Assembly: GCF_015057185.1 (NCBI RefSeq)
Contig: NZ_SVEV01000002.1
Coordinates: 88,577-152,576, forward strand
DNA: 64,000 nt
Source of the DNA: Pseudobutyrivibrio sp.
GTDB taxonomy: Bacteria > Bacillota > Clostridia > Lachnospirales > Lachnospiraceae
Direction of reading: 5' to 3'
In this document: in pieces, positions 36,024 through 45,658 of the stretch
How the letters are laid out: each line of letters begins with the position of its first letter
Position numbering within the stretch: position 1 is the stretch's first letter
Program-made: the position numbers and the translations under genes
Notes under the pieces: generated by a model
What the model was told of the DNA's origin: nothing
Seen by the model: the letters and a program-made list of their open reading frames with translations, nothing else
Databases searched by the model: none

Positions 36024-37895
36024 ATGGAAAAAGTAAAACGTCAAGCATCGATTTTATTGATTGTTTCAATCATATTGATGCTTATCAGTGGAATTGTTGT
36101 TTCATTGGTGCAAACAAATTTTGGTCATGTAACTGTTAAACATTTGTATTGGGAAACTGAAGCAGGAAGGGCTATTAGTGCTAATTTATACATTCCAGAT
36201 AATGCTACAGCAGACAGCCCTGCACCAGCAGTAGTTACAAGTCATGGATATCTTAATAACAAAGAAATGCAAGATATTAACTCTGTTGAATTATCAAGAA
36301 GAGGATATGTAGTTCTGGCTATAGATCAGCCTGGATGTGGTCAGTCGGATATTGGTGATTATGCTAATGAAAATGGTTCAGGATATGATTTCGTAGGTGT
36401 ATATCAGGGGGTATTAGAGTTATCAAGATTACCTTATGTAGATAAGGATAAAATTGGCATTACTGGTCATTCAATGGGAGGAATGTCATCTAACCTGGCG
36501 ATTTTAGAGGATAACCAGAATGAAACTCCAATGATTTCTGCAATCCTTTTGAATTGTATCGATGCCATGTATGTGGAAGCGGATACAATGGGTGGACTTG
36601 CAACAGCAATGGGAATTGGTTCTGATTATGTAAATAATTATATGTCTCGTGATGTGGGAATAATTGCTTGTAAGTATGATGAATTTTTTCATCAAACATA
36701 TACAGAAGATGGTAGCGTGTTGCAAGCACCTTACTATATGACAGATAGCAATTTTGCTCAATCGTTTTTATATTTTGGAGAGAATCCAACAGGGTTAGAG
36801 ACAAGGAATTCAGAAACCATCTACCACGAAAATATCGATGGAGAGGATGCAATACGTGTTATATACAATCCAGCACAAATACATCCTTGGTCACATTTTT
36901 CTAAGAGATCAGCTACAGCCACAATAGAATTTTTCAATGAATGTTTTGGCTATCCAGTGAAAATTTCTTCTGGAAATCAGATATGGCAAATTAAAGAAGC
37001 ATTCAATCTTGTAGGTCTCGTTGGAGTAGTTTTATTTATTGTTTCTTTTGTAACATGTATGCTATTTACCAGAACATTTGAGGTGTTGAGAGCAAATGAA
37101 GTAGCAGTGGCACGAAAAGCTAATAAACAAAGTATCAAATGTTATATTGGGGGAGCGGTAATTAGCACAATACTTGCTGCTTGTACATATCAGCCAATTG
37201 TAGAATTTGGTAAAAATCTACCTTTTACTGAGCAGCCAATGATATTTGGAATAGCTCTCTGGGCTGCCTTTAATGGTGTTATTACTATAATTACACTATT
37301 TGTTTCATCTAAATTATCTTCTGAAAAGATAGATTTGGTTGATTGTGGAGTAATTATTTCTAAGGAAAAGATTATAAAGACAGTATTGCTTGGAATAGTA
37401 ACCGTTATTTGTGCTTATTTATGCGTATTTGTTGCTGATTATTTCTTTGTATCTGATTTTAGAATATGGAACGTTGGAATGAAGGTTCTAAATGCAAACA
37501 CACTGAGAATGGCTTTATTCCCACATGCATTACTATTCTTAGTATTTTATATTGCATTCTCGGTTGCAAATAATTCCTTTAATTTCAACCAGATTGGTGG
37601 GAAAAAATCATGGTGTAACAACTTGGTACTTACATTAGTAGCATTAGCTCCAATTATAATTTTGTTATTAATGCAATATGGAAGTTACGTAATTAATAAG
37701 CATATGATGTGGTCAGACAACAATGCGCCAATGAATATTGCACAATTATGGGCTTTCTTAATTATGATTCCAGGTGCAGCAGTAGTGGATAGAATGATTT
37801 ATAAAGTATCAAAAAATCCATATATAGCTGGAATTATTACGGGTATTATTATTGCAATTATCAGTTCTTCTAACACTACTAGTCGCTTGATTTAG
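36024..37895 (+). CDS. Alpha/beta-hydrolase fused to a multi-span membrane domain
   Basis: GGAGGG precedes ATG 36024 by seven bases. After one TM segment (10-30), an exported alpha/beta-hydrolase domain (about 40-315) has SHGYLNNKE (oxyanion region), GQSDIG and the nucleophile elbow GHSMGG; a His in IHPWSHFS fits the catalytic triad. The last 300 residues contain about seven membrane segments. The fold suggests an esterase or peptidase acting outside on a lipid or peptide. It is the only gene next to the LacI boxes. Confidence 0.78.
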   Translation: MEKVKRQASILLIVSIILMLISGIVVSLVQTNFGHVTVKHLYWETEAGRAISANLYIPDNATADSPAPAVVTSHGYLNNKEMQDINSVELSRRGYVVLAIDQPGCGQSDIGDYANENGSGYDFVGVYQGVLELSRLPYVDKDKIGITGHSMGGMSSNLAILEDNQNETPMISAILLNCIDAMYVEADTMGGLATAMGIGSDYVNNYMSRDVGIIACKYDEFFHQTYTEDGSVLQAPYYMTDSNFAQSFLYFGENPTGLETRNSETIYHENIDGEDAIRVIYNPAQIHPWSHFSKRSATATIEFFNECFGYPVKISSGNQIWQIKEAFNLVGLVGVVLFIVSFVTCMLFTRTFEVLRANEVAVARKANKQSIKCYIGGAVISTILAACTYQPIVEFGKNLPFTEQPMIFGIALWAAFNGVITIITLFVSSKLSSEKIDLVDCGVIISKEKIIKTVLLGIVTVICAYLCVFVADYFFVSDFRIWNVGMKVLNANTLRMALFPHALLFLVFYIAFSVANNSFNFNQIGGKKSWCNNLVLTLVALAPIIILLLMQYGSYVINKHMMWSDNNAPMNIAQLWAFLIMIPGAAVVDRMIYKVSKNPYIAGIITGIIIAIISSSNTTSRLI

Positions 37896-37928
37896 TTTTT
37901 TGCGATATCAAAGGTGTTTAGCGATTAT

Positions 37929-37990
37929 AATAATGCTCCCTAAGAAATATGCCTTAAATAAAATGGCAAATATTTCTTGGGAGCATTATT
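37929..37990. terminator. Bidirectional terminator with very long stem
   Basis: AATAATGCTCCC pairs with GGGAGCATTATT and the stem continues through AAGAAATAT / ATATTTCTT. It separates the convergent hydrolase and DUF4015 genes. TTTTG follows on the plus strand. Confidence 0.8.
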
Positions 37991-38022
37991 TTGTTATGTT
38001 GTTATGAATTATTAAATTTGAT

Positions 38023-39177
38023 TTATTGATTCAGTCCGTTGGCGTAATAGTTACTCTTTGAATTCCACATTATCCACTCATCATATCCAGCATCGTAGAT
38101 TGCTTGGATTTGAGCACGGATAGCCTCTCCATCGTATTCGATAGAATCTTCTATCCAGGTGGCAGTAAATGCTTGAATCCATGGGCGAATTATAGCGCAT
38201 TCATCTGTGGGAACGGACGACAAGACTTCTTTAGAACCTGTAAGTGCCGCATACACAGTGTCGTATGGCTGGGCGTCAGGTATTTCGATTCCGAATTCTC
38301 CATTGGCATAATGTGATGGATAAATCATTGGGCAAAGACAATCAAGCTTCGAAGCCATGGTGACATAATCCTGACCTATGTGCTTTGAATCAATGCTGCT
38401 TCTGATAATTGTGCCAAAAACATCTGCTGTAACAGGAATATTTTTCTCGTGCAATGCTGTAGTTGCAGTATCTAGGAAATTATTTATATATTCCTGACGC
38501 ATTTCGTCGTCAGCAGGAACACCATAATAAGCGTCTTCCGAATTCTGGCCTACAGGGAAGCGGACATAATCCAGCTGGATTTCGTCGAAGCCTAAATCGG
38601 CGCAAGTTGATGCAATGCTAATAATGTAATCCCAAACTTCTTCTTTACAGGGATTCACCCAGGCGTTGCCACAGGAATCAGTAACAGGCTCTCCGTCTGC
38701 AGTTGTAAGGGCAAGCTCTGGTTTCGCTGCTGCCAATGTAGGGTCTTTAAAGCAAGGAATCCTTGCTATCACATAAATATCATTATCCTTCAATTTTTTC
38801 ATCAAAGCATTAATATCGGAAATATAAGGAATGCAGGCATTAGTGGAAGCCACAGCCTCATTATCCATGTTAAAAGTAACATTTCCAAAATCATCCTTAA
38901 CATCTAAAACAATTGCATTTAACTCCGTATCATTAATAAGCTGAATAATTTCATCCATTCGCTCGGTGCCAGCTGTTGGGCCGGTGATATATATACCACG
39001 AACCTTTGGGTGATTTTCCTTCCAGTTTGCAATGGAAGAATCTTCTATTTCTTCAGTTGAATCCGTTTGTGGAAGCTCATCGACAGCCGATGATTTGAGT
39101 GTGTGATTATAGAGCGCAAGCGTAGCGCAGATTGTAATAATACCTAGAACAATACCAACCTGTGTGATTCTCTTCAT
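38023..39177 (-). CDS. DUF4015 putative glycoside hydrolase, membrane-anchored
   Basis: Start ATG 39177 (MKRITQVGIVLG) has GGGGAGA seven bases upstream; an earlier ATG at 39204 has none. The 384-residue protein has an N-terminal anchor or signal peptide, a linker, and a TIM-barrel domain typical of DUF4015 proteins: KVRGIYITG, LNAIVLDVKDDFGNV, YVIARIPCFKDP, DLGFDEIQLDYVRFP and PMIYPSHYANGEFG. The family is related to glycoside hydrolases, probably acting on extracellular polysaccharide; substrate unknown. Confidence 0.85.
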   Translation of the reverse strand: MKRITQVGIVLGIITICATLALYNHTLKSSAVDELPQTDSTEEIEDSSIANWKENHPKVRGIYITGPTAGTERMDEIIQLINDTELNAIVLDVKDDFGNVTFNMDNEAVASTNACIPYISDINALMKKLKDNDIYVIARIPCFKDPTLAAAKPELALTTADGEPVTDSCGNAWVNPCKEEVWDYIISIASTCADLGFDEIQLDYVRFPVGQNSEDAYYGVPADDEMRQEYINNFLDTATTALHEKNIPVTADVFGTIIRSSIDSKHIGQDYVTMASKLDCLCPMIYPSHYANGEFGIEIPDAQPYDTVYAALTGSKEVLSSVPTDECAIIRPWIQAFTATWIEDSIEYDGEAIRAQIQAIYDAGYDEWIMWNSKSNYYANGLNQ

Positions 39178-39361
39178 AAAAAATCTCCCCGTGATGCCAT
39201 GCAAGTATGACTAACATGCTACTATAATACCATTTTGCACAGTAAAGAAAAAGGTAACTATCTCATAACTTTAATTATGAAAATAGAGATAAGCCGAAGA
39301 GAATGAGGAAATACCCAGTGTAGCTAACTAATCTTTCTACGTACAGAGATATACTTTAAAA

Positions 39362-39391
39362 AGATGGAGCAGCCATATGAGCCGCTCCATC
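39362..39391 (-). terminator. Terminator of the minus-strand TPR gene
   Basis: AGATGGAGC pairs with GCTCCATCT; on the minus strand the hairpin is followed by TTTTTAAAG. It lies 16 bases after the stop at 39407. Confidence 0.75.
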
Positions 39392-39406
39392 TACATGATT
39401 TCAATA

Positions 39407-40519
39407 TTAGTATGGGTATATATTTAAACCATCAGCATCAGAGGCAGATCCTTCAGATAATCCAAAGGCGCTACCTGGAGCTAGATAAAAGTAATAATTT
39501 TCAGGATTCTCTGCCATTCCGTCTTTGGCTGTATCTGAATCATATACGACATAAAATTGAGTTGAGTCTTGGGTGTATAAATATGTATTTTGTATCCTTC
39601 CCATTGAGAATGTCCCTGTCATGTCGTGGTCCTGGTGCTCAGTTACCGTTCCATCGTAGAGACCATTAACAACATTGCCAGAAAAATAGAATTCATAATT
39701 ATTTTGTGTAACAACTATATTATTGACAAATTCACCGTTAAACATGCCATCAGAACAAGCACAATAACCATAGCCATAACTGGTACCATAGTTGCTAAAG
39801 AAGTAGCCCATGCCTTCATCTGCAGGGATAAGAGCCACAACATATGACGAGGAAGCTTCTGAGCTGTAATAATTACCATATATTTTATATCCACCATAAT
39901 AAATGTGAATAGTTCCACCAGCTTCATTCACAGAACCAAACTGATTAATAAGTGATTTGAGCGTTTCCTTATCAAACTTTTCAGCCGCTGATTTGGTATT
40001 GTCGCTTTCACATAGTGATATTAATGAGTCGAGAAATGCAGCTTGTTCATCATTGATATCATACACATCGTAAGCGTTATGAACTATACCGTCTACTACA
40101 GTTTTCTCAATACCCTCGGTTGTATCTGAGCTTTCAGTAGAATTGTTTGGAGCACTACCTGAAAGTTTTTCGACCTCTGCTGATATTCGTTCATCACCAA
40201 AAAGCTCAAAGCCCTCTGTGAGAATTTCAATTGCTTTATCCGTATCTCCACTATCAACCAGCTGTTTAGCATAGCCTAAGTAAGCTGAAACAGCTTGATC
40301 GATAACCTCTGTATTGTTAGGATCTATCTCGAATGCTAGCTTGTATGTAGCAATAGCATTCTCATAATCCTCATCAAGTAAATACTTCTCTCCCAAATCA
40401 AGAAGTCTTGGAAGCTTTTGCGCTGGACTATTATACCAACTGATTCCAGCAATCACCGCAATTATAACTGCAAGTGCAGCTACAATGCTAACTACTATAG
40501 TTTTCTTTGATTTTTCCAT
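39407..40519 (-). CDS. Membrane-anchored TPR protein with MORN-like C-terminus
   Basis: ATG 40519 sits seven bases after AGGAGA; ATG 40525 is too close to it. The 370-residue protein has an anchor (about 8-30), a TPR block (LDLGEKYLLDEDYENAIATY, then EILTEGFELFGDERI), a helical segment and a C-terminal region with GMFNGEFVNNIVV, YFSGNVVNGLYDGTV and MTGTFSMG, which resemble MORN units. Same architecture as the 18065 product. Confidence 0.75.
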   Translation of the reverse strand: MEKSKKTIVVSIVAALAVIIAVIAGISWYNSPAQKLPRLLDLGEKYLLDEDYENAIATYKLAFEIDPNNTEVIDQAVSAYLGYAKQLVDSGDTDKAIEILTEGFELFGDERISAEVEKLSGSAPNNSTESSDTTEGIEKTVVDGIVHNAYDVYDINDEQAAFLDSLISLCESDNTKSAAEKFDKETLKSLINQFGSVNEAGGTIHIYYGGYKIYGNYYSSEASSSYVVALIPADEGMGYFFSNYGTSYGYGYCACSDGMFNGEFVNNIVVTQNNYEFYFSGNVVNGLYDGTVTEHQDHDMTGTFSMGRIQNTYLYTQDSTQFYVVYDSDTAKDGMAENPENYYFYLAPGSAFGLSEGSASDADGLNIYPY

Positions 40520-40589
40520 TTCCATTCTCCTAAAAAATATTTGATACTAGATAAAAAAGTACCATAATATATATATGAATGCAATTGAG

Positions 40590-40615
40590 AAAAATAGCTG
40601 AGAATGCGCTATACT
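40590..40615 (+). promoter_or_regulatory. Conserved promoter-like segment, copy 2
   Basis: AATAGCTGAGAAT, then TATACT (40610-40615) and TTTACTAAC, as upstream of the 30346 paralogue. The conserved part spans about 35 bases, more than coding homology alone would explain. Confidence 0.5.
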
Positions 40616-40654
40616 TTTTACTAACAACATAATCTAAGAGTTGGAGATTAGAAA

Positions 40655-41572
40655 ATGAAAAAGAAACGTAAAGTATTAATAGTATTGTTGATAATTCTAA
40701 ATCTAGCAGCAGCATCTGTTGACGGCTTCTTATTTTTCAATATGAAAAGTGAGGCATCTGAAATTTCAAACAAACTGGATTTAGGAAAGAAATATTTGCA
40801 GGAAGGCAATTATGAAGAGGCCTTGGATGCATACAAAAGCATCCTAGCTATTGATAAAAAGAATGTGGAAGCTTACCTTGGCGCTGCAGATGTTTATGTT
40901 TCGTTGGGAATGTATGATGAAGCGGCAGCGATTTTAAAGGCGGGTTATGACATTACAGGCAACGAGCGCCTTTCTGAAAAGCAGGAAGAGGTAGACAACG
41001 TAATTAATGTATCAGAAAATGAAGCATCTGAAGCTCATGAGGTTCAGGAGCAAGCAGAGACGGAGGAGCCACAGGAAGACATAGGAATGTCTTTCGAGGA
41101 ATTATCAAATTATTCATATTATTTCTCTAGTGGCGCAGGCGGCTGGGAAGATGGGTTTACAATTTCAGAAGATGGTACATTCGAGGGGTATTATTACGAT
41201 AGCGATATGGGAGACACTGGCGATGAATATCCTAATGGTACACAGTATTTTTGCGATTATAAGGGGCGCTTTGAAGACATAAAAAAGATTAACGATTATA
41301 CATATTCAATGCGCATGACAGAGCTGACTGTCACAAACGATGACCAAGAATTCATATCCGATGGGGTACGATACATTCCATTGTATCCTTATGCGTTAGA
41401 TGGTGCAGATGAAATCCTGATTTATTTACCAGGAACACCAGTATCTGAGTTGTCAGAGGAAGTCCAGATGTGGTTGTTTATTCCATATCAGGATCAGCAG
41501 GAGACATTGGAAAGCCTAGCGCTTGTTAACGTAAATGCGGATCAGGGAATTTGCTCATCACCTTATAACTAA
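40655..41572 (+). CDS. Membrane-anchored TPR protein, paralogue of 30346
   Basis: TTGGAG precedes ATG 40655. The first 110 residues (MKKKRKVLIVLLIILNL, VDGFLFFNM, LDLGKKYLQEGNYEEALDAY) match the 30346 product closely. The rest is different: a Glu-rich linker with many EA and EE pairs, then a beta-rich domain (about 145-300). First of three genes (with the C-type-lectin-like and GH3 genes) on one strand with short spacing. Confidence 0.78.
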   Translation: MKKKRKVLIVLLIILNLAAASVDGFLFFNMKSEASEISNKLDLGKKYLQEGNYEEALDAYKSILAIDKKNVEAYLGAADVYVSLGMYDEAAAILKAGYDITGNERLSEKQEEVDNVINVSENEASEAHEVQEQAETEEPQEDIGMSFEELSNYSYYFSSGAGGWEDGFTISEDGTFEGYYYDSDMGDTGDEYPNGTQYFCDYKGRFEDIKKINDYTYSMRMTELTVTNDDQEFISDGVRYIPLYPYALDGADEILIYLPGTPVSELSEEVQMWLFIPYQDQQETLESLALVNVNADQGICSSPYN

Positions 41573-41589
41573 CAACAAGGAGAAATAAT

Positions 41590-42507
41590 ATGAAATGTTT
41601 ATTTTGCGGCGCAGAAATTCCAGATAATGCAAAATTCTGCGGCCAGTGTGGAAGTAAGACACATGTAGAAGTAGAAATAGAACCTGACCAGAATCAGATG
41701 GTTTACCCAGCGTACCAGCAGGAGCCATATCATCAGGAGCAATACCAACAGCCAGAATATCCTCAGTATGATTACCCACAGGAAGGATATCCACAAGCCC
41801 AATCTACATCAGAGAAAAATAACATAGGAATAGCCCTAATTGTAATCCTACTTATTGTTCTAGCTGCCCTCGTCGGTCTCATGGTATTTTTATTTATCAA
41901 CAAGAATAATAAAGCATCAAGCGAGGTCCTCGACCTTGTAACATATGATGCTAGCAAGGTGCCAGAGGTTACAACAGAGGTTCAAGAAGAAACTGCGGAG
42001 ACAGCATCTGAGGAGGCTGAGACCACAGAGGACGATGGTCCTGCCATAGTTGATGACAAAGCTATTCATGAATATGAAATTGTCTACAAGGATGTTACTT
42101 GGCAGCAGGCATATAATCAGGCAATTCAAAAGGGCGGATATTTAGTCAGAATCAATACTCAGGATGAGTTTGATGCCATTGTTGAATTGCTTAACGAAGG
42201 AGAAAATGGTAAATACCGTTTTTACGTAGGCGGCAAACGAGAATCAGACAATCGAGATTATCGATGGTTCAATGAGGATGGAGAATACTTGGATGGTGTA
42301 ATCAACGCTCCAGGGAATTGGTATGATTCCATTTGGTATGACAACGAGCCATCATTTGAAGAGGATGGAATGGACATCGAAGAAAATTCGTTATGTCTTT
42401 TCAAGGTTTCAGATAATTGGTGGTTAAACGACACAACAGATGATTTGAACGGGGATTACGATGATCTATTTAGCGGATCAATCGGATATATAATTGAATA
42501 TGAGTAA
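41590..42507 (+). CDS. Zinc-ribbon membrane protein with extracellular C-type-lectin-like domain
   Basis: AAGGAG precedes ATG 41590. Residues 1-22 form a zinc ribbon (CLFCGAEIPDNAKFCGQCG). A Gln/Tyr/Pro-rich linker (35-72), one TM (about 80-103), an acidic Thr/Glu linker, and a C-type-lectin fold (about 160-305) follow: WQQAYNQAIQKGGYLVRI, FYVGGKRE, WYDNEPS and GYIIEYE. The zinc ribbon is inside the cell and the lectin outside, so it can bind sugars or protein at the surface. Overlaps the next gene by eight bases. Confidence 0.85.
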   Translation: MKCLFCGAEIPDNAKFCGQCGSKTHVEVEIEPDQNQMVYPAYQQEPYHQEQYQQPEYPQYDYPQEGYPQAQSTSEKNNIGIALIVILLIVLAALVGLMVFLFINKNNKASSEVLDLVTYDASKVPEVTTEVQEETAETASEEAETTEDDGPAIVDDKAIHEYEIVYKDVTWQQAYNQAIQKGGYLVRINTQDEFDAIVELLNEGENGKYRFYVGGKRESDNRDYRWFNEDGEYLDGVINAPGNWYDSIWYDNEPSFEEDGMDIEENSLCLFKVSDNWWLNDTTDDLNGDYDDLFSGSIGYIIEYE

Positions 42508-43720
42508 AAGAATGAAAAGTCTACTGTCAGTGCTTTTGCTATCAGTAGCTAGCTTGAGCGGATGTGGAAAAGAGACGGCATCCACGGCTAATGAAAAAAT
42601 AGAAACAACAGAATCAGTTCAGGCTGAGCCGGCAGAGACTACCACTCAGTCAACGTCCGACGAAACAGAGGTGGACGAAGTGCAGCAGTGGCTTGATAAC
42701 CACACCATCGAGGAAAAGGTGGCTCAGCTATTCATAATCACACCTGAGGCTCTTACAGGCTACAACTTAGTCACCGAGGCTGGAGATACCACTCGCACTG
42801 CAATAAGTCAGTACCCTGTTGGCGGACTAATTTATTTTGCAAAGAATTTGGAGAACCCTGAACAGACCAGGACAATGCTTGAAAATACTTTAGCCTTTTA
42901 TGAAGAGGCGGGAGCAATGGAGCCATTCCTTACAGTGGATGAGGAGGGCGGTCGAGTTGCCAGAATCGGTGGTAATAGTGCCTTTGGAGTGGAGCAGGTT
43001 TCTTGCATGTATGACATTGGGCAAACTGGAGATGTGAGCCTTGCAGCAGCTGCAGGAGTGACTATCAGTGATTATCTTTTAGACTTGGGATTTAATATGG
43101 ATTTTGCGCCAGTAGCTGATGTTCGAAGCAACCCTTCCAATACAGTAATCGGGGACAGATCCTTTGGCAGCGACCCTCAGCTGGTAGCTGACATGGTGAT
43201 TGCAGAATACAATGCCATGGAAGAAGAAGGCATCACACCAGTAATAAAGCATTTCCCAGGCCATGGAGACACCGCAGAGGACTCACATGTAGGTAACGCA
43301 TATACGAATAAAACCTTGGAAGAATTAAATGAATGTGAACTGATTCCATTTCAGCAAGCCATTGATGACGGAGTACAGGTGATAATGGTGGGACATATTT
43401 CCACACCAAACATTACTGACGACGGTTTGCCAGCCAGTCTATCAAGCTACATGATAAATGACCTGCTTCGCCAGCAGATGGGATTCGATGGAGTTGTTGT
43501 AACAGATTCCTTTGGTATGGGAGCTATTTCTCAGAATTATTCTTCAGCCGATGCGGCTGTTATGGCGATAAATGCAGGAGTTGATATCATCCTGATGCCA
43601 GAGGATTTCTACAGTGCCTATAATGGTGTTTTGGCAGCTGTAGAATCTGGTGAGATATCAGAAGAAAGAATTGATGAATCAGTTAGAAGAATTCTAGAGG
43701 TAAAGCTACATACTAATTAA
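42500..43720 (+). CDS. nagZ: GH3 beta-N-acetylhexosaminidase lipoprotein (NagZ-like)
   Basis: ATG 42500 overlaps the previous stop; ATG 42512 gives a tidier signal peptide. The lipobox is LSGC. After a Thr/Glu linker, a GH3 domain (about 70-400) has EKVAQLFIITPEAL, DEEGGRVAR, KHFPGHGDTAEDSH (the His/Asp acid-base dyad loop of NagZ) and VVTDSFGMGAI (nucleophile Asp). It should release GlcNAc from peptidoglycan fragments outside the cell, as NagZ does in Bacillus. Its neighbours are nagBA and murRQP-mupG, so it feeds that pathway. Its 3' end overlaps nagA by 15 bases. Confidence 0.88.
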   Translation: MSKRMKSLLSVLLLSVASLSGCGKETASTANEKIETTESVQAEPAETTTQSTSDETEVDEVQQWLDNHTIEEKVAQLFIITPEALTGYNLVTEAGDTTRTAISQYPVGGLIYFAKNLENPEQTRTMLENTLAFYEEAGAMEPFLTVDEEGGRVARIGGNSAFGVEQVSCMYDIGQTGDVSLAAAAGVTISDYLLDLGFNMDFAPVADVRSNPSNTVIGDRSFGSDPQLVADMVIAEYNAMEEEGITPVIKHFPGHGDTAEDSHVGNAYTNKTLEELNECELIPFQQAIDDGVQVIMVGHISTPNITDDGLPASLSSYMINDLLRQQMGFDGVVVTDSFGMGAISQNYSSADAAVMAINAGVDIILMPEDFYSAYNGVLAAVESGEISEERIDESVRRILEVKLHTN

Positions 43721-44818
43721 TTCATCTAGTTCTAAATCCTTAGAAACAATTAAAATATCTGCCTTGCTGCCTACCTCTAAGGCACCAATTTTAGGATACA
43801 TTCCTATGCTTTTGGCAGGAGTGGTGGTAGCAGATTTTACAGCATCATAAAGTGGTAGACCAAACTCTACCGCTTTTTTCATGCAATCAAATAGATTTGT
43901 GGCAGAGCCCGCAAGTGTTCCATCAGCCAGAGTGGCATGATTTCCTTTTTTGAAAACCTTTTGACCACCTAATTCATATTCGCCGTCCACCATGCCTGTT
44001 GCTTCCATAGAATCGCTGATTAAAACCACTCGGTCAGAGCCAAAAACTTTAAAAGCCAAACGGATGGCAGAAGGATGTATATGGATTCCGTCGCAGATTA
44101 ATTCTACAAAAACATTTTCAGAATCTGCAGCGGCACCAATGACTCCAGGCTCCCTGTGGTTAAGAGGTGGCATGGCATTAAATAAATGGGTAACATGGTT
44201 AGCTCCAGCTTTAAATGCAGCAGTGGCTTCATCATAATTTGCCATGGTATGTCCAACAGAAATATTTACCTCAGAGCACAATTCTTTGATAAAATCAGTA
44301 GCTCCTTCAACCTCAGGGGCCATTGTAATTAAACGGATTTTATTATCGCATATACGATTTAAACGGCGAAACATTTCCACATCAGGAGCTAAAATGTAAT
44401 CAGGGTTTTGAGCACCTCTTTTTTGGTAGGAAATAAAAGGCCCTTCCATGTTGATGCCGACAATATTTGCTAGGTTTCCTTCAGCACCAACCTCATTAAC
44501 TGTATTGAAAATCTTTTCTAGTCTGTCTTCAGGAAATGTCATAGAGGTAGGGCAATAGCTAGTTATGCCACAGCTCTTTTCATATTTTAAAATTGCCTTT
44601 AATCCTTCGACATCAGCATCGCAAAAATCATGTCCAAAGGCTCCGTGGGAATGAACATCCACAAGACTAGGAATAACGTATTTTCCAGTGGCATCTATTA
44701 CTTTTCCATCTGCAGCAGCTAAATTCCTATCATCCACAATAAAACCATCGGCCACATACAAATCCTTTATTTTAAAGCCCCCGTCTGAGCAATAAACATT
44801 TCCATTTTTTATTATCAT
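43706..44818 (-). CDS. nagA: N-acetylglucosamine-6-phosphate deacetylase
   Basis: The 370-residue amidohydrolase has VDVHSHGAFGHDF (metal His pair), GINMEGPFIS, SVGHTMANYDEA, VTHLFNAMPPLNHREPG and ISDSMEATGM (catalytic Asp), all typical of NagA. It converts GlcNAc-6-P to GlcN-6-P and acetate. ATG 44818 overlaps the nagB stop (ATGA), and AAAGGGGGA precedes it, so translation is coupled. Confidence 0.95.
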   Translation of the reverse strand: MIIKNGNVYCSDGGFKIKDLYVADGFIVDDRNLAAADGKVIDATGKYVIPSLVDVHSHGAFGHDFCDADVEGLKAILKYEKSCGITSYCPTSMTFPEDRLEKIFNTVNEVGAEGNLANIVGINMEGPFISYQKRGAQNPDYILAPDVEMFRRLNRICDNKIRLITMAPEVEGATDFIKELCSEVNISVGHTMANYDEATAAFKAGANHVTHLFNAMPPLNHREPGVIGAAADSENVFVELICDGIHIHPSAIRLAFKVFGSDRVVLISDSMEATGMVDGEYELGGQKVFKKGNHATLADGTLAGSATNLFDCMKKAVEFGLPLYDAVKSATTTPAKSIGMYPKIGALEVGSKADILIVSKDLELDELISM

Positions 44819-45579
44819 TTAAGCTGTCCCCCTTTGAGGATTTCATGTTCCTTCAGTATTAAAGACAATGCGTCTGTATCTGCCACTATTGTAACATTAT
44901 TGTGTAGCTGCAGGATAGATGCAGGAACCATTGGAGTAATAGGCCCGCAGATAGTGTCATATATAGCCTGGGCTTTATTTTCGCCAGAGGCAATTAGCAG
45001 AATCTGTTTAGCCTGCATAATGCTTTTGATTCCCATGGAGTATGCCTGAGTTGGAACCTGCTCATAGGAATTAAAGAATCTAGAGTTTGCCTTAATTGTA
45101 GCCTCACTTAGATTAACAAGATGGGTTTCCTTATCAAAAGTGGTACCAGGCTCATTAAAACCAATATGTCCATTGAGCCCTATTCCAAGTAGCTGTAAAT
45201 CGATGCCACCAGATTTTGCAATCACCTCATTATATCTACCACATTCCTTCTCGCTATCCATTTCCAAGCCATTAGGAATATTTGTATTATTCGTATTTAC
45301 GTTAATATGGTCCAAAAAATTTTCATGCATAAAACGATAATAGCTCTGCGCATCGTCAGGACCAAGTCCTCTGTATTCATCTAAATTGATGGTTGTTATT
45401 TCTGAAAAATCCAAATCACCCTTTTTATACCATTCAATCAATTGCTTGTAAGTGCCTATTGGTGATGAACCTGTTGCTAGTCCAAGTACAGCATTAGGCT
45501 TCATAATAATTTGGGCGGAGATGATATTAGCAGCTTTTCTGCTGAGATCATTGTAGTCCTTTGCTTGATATATTCTCAT
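44815..45579 (-). CDS. nagB: Glucosamine-6-phosphate deaminase
   Basis: Start ATG 45579 is chosen because AGGAGGTG precedes it and MRIYQAKDYNDLSRKAA is the family N-terminus. The 254-residue enzyme has LGLATGSSPIGTYKQLI, TTINLDEYRGL, LGIGLNGHIGFNEPG (catalytic His/Asp region) and the usual length. It turns GlcN-6-P to Fru-6-P and ammonia. Transcribed away from murR; a TATAAT at 45613-45618 (minus strand) is a possible -10. Confidence 0.95.
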   Translation of the reverse strand: MRIYQAKDYNDLSRKAANIISAQIIMKPNAVLGLATGSSPIGTYKQLIEWYKKGDLDFSEITTINLDEYRGLGPDDAQSYYRFMHENFLDHINVNTNNTNIPNGLEMDSEKECGRYNEVIAKSGGIDLQLLGIGLNGHIGFNEPGTTFDKETHLVNLSEATIKANSRFFNSYEQVPTQAYSMGIKSIMQAKQILLIASGENKAQAIYDTICGPITPMVPASILQLHNNVTIVADTDALSLILKEHEILKGGQLK

Positions 45580-45658
45580 ATTGCACCTCCTGATATTACC
45601 TTTTATGGCTTCATTATATGTCTGACAATTAAAATATTCTACGGATAATAATTTCAAA

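Noticed and set aside
39316..39345. Possible third copy of the GTGTGGCATAACT element (CCAGTGTAGCTAACT ... TCTACG)
   Set aside because: Only about 15 bases resemble it, the distance to TACG is 20 instead of 34 bases, and neither hairpin can be found.
40530..40715. 61-codon minus-strand frame over the 40655 gene start
   Set aside because: It is antisense to the anchor codons of the TPR gene and covers its promoter-like segment.
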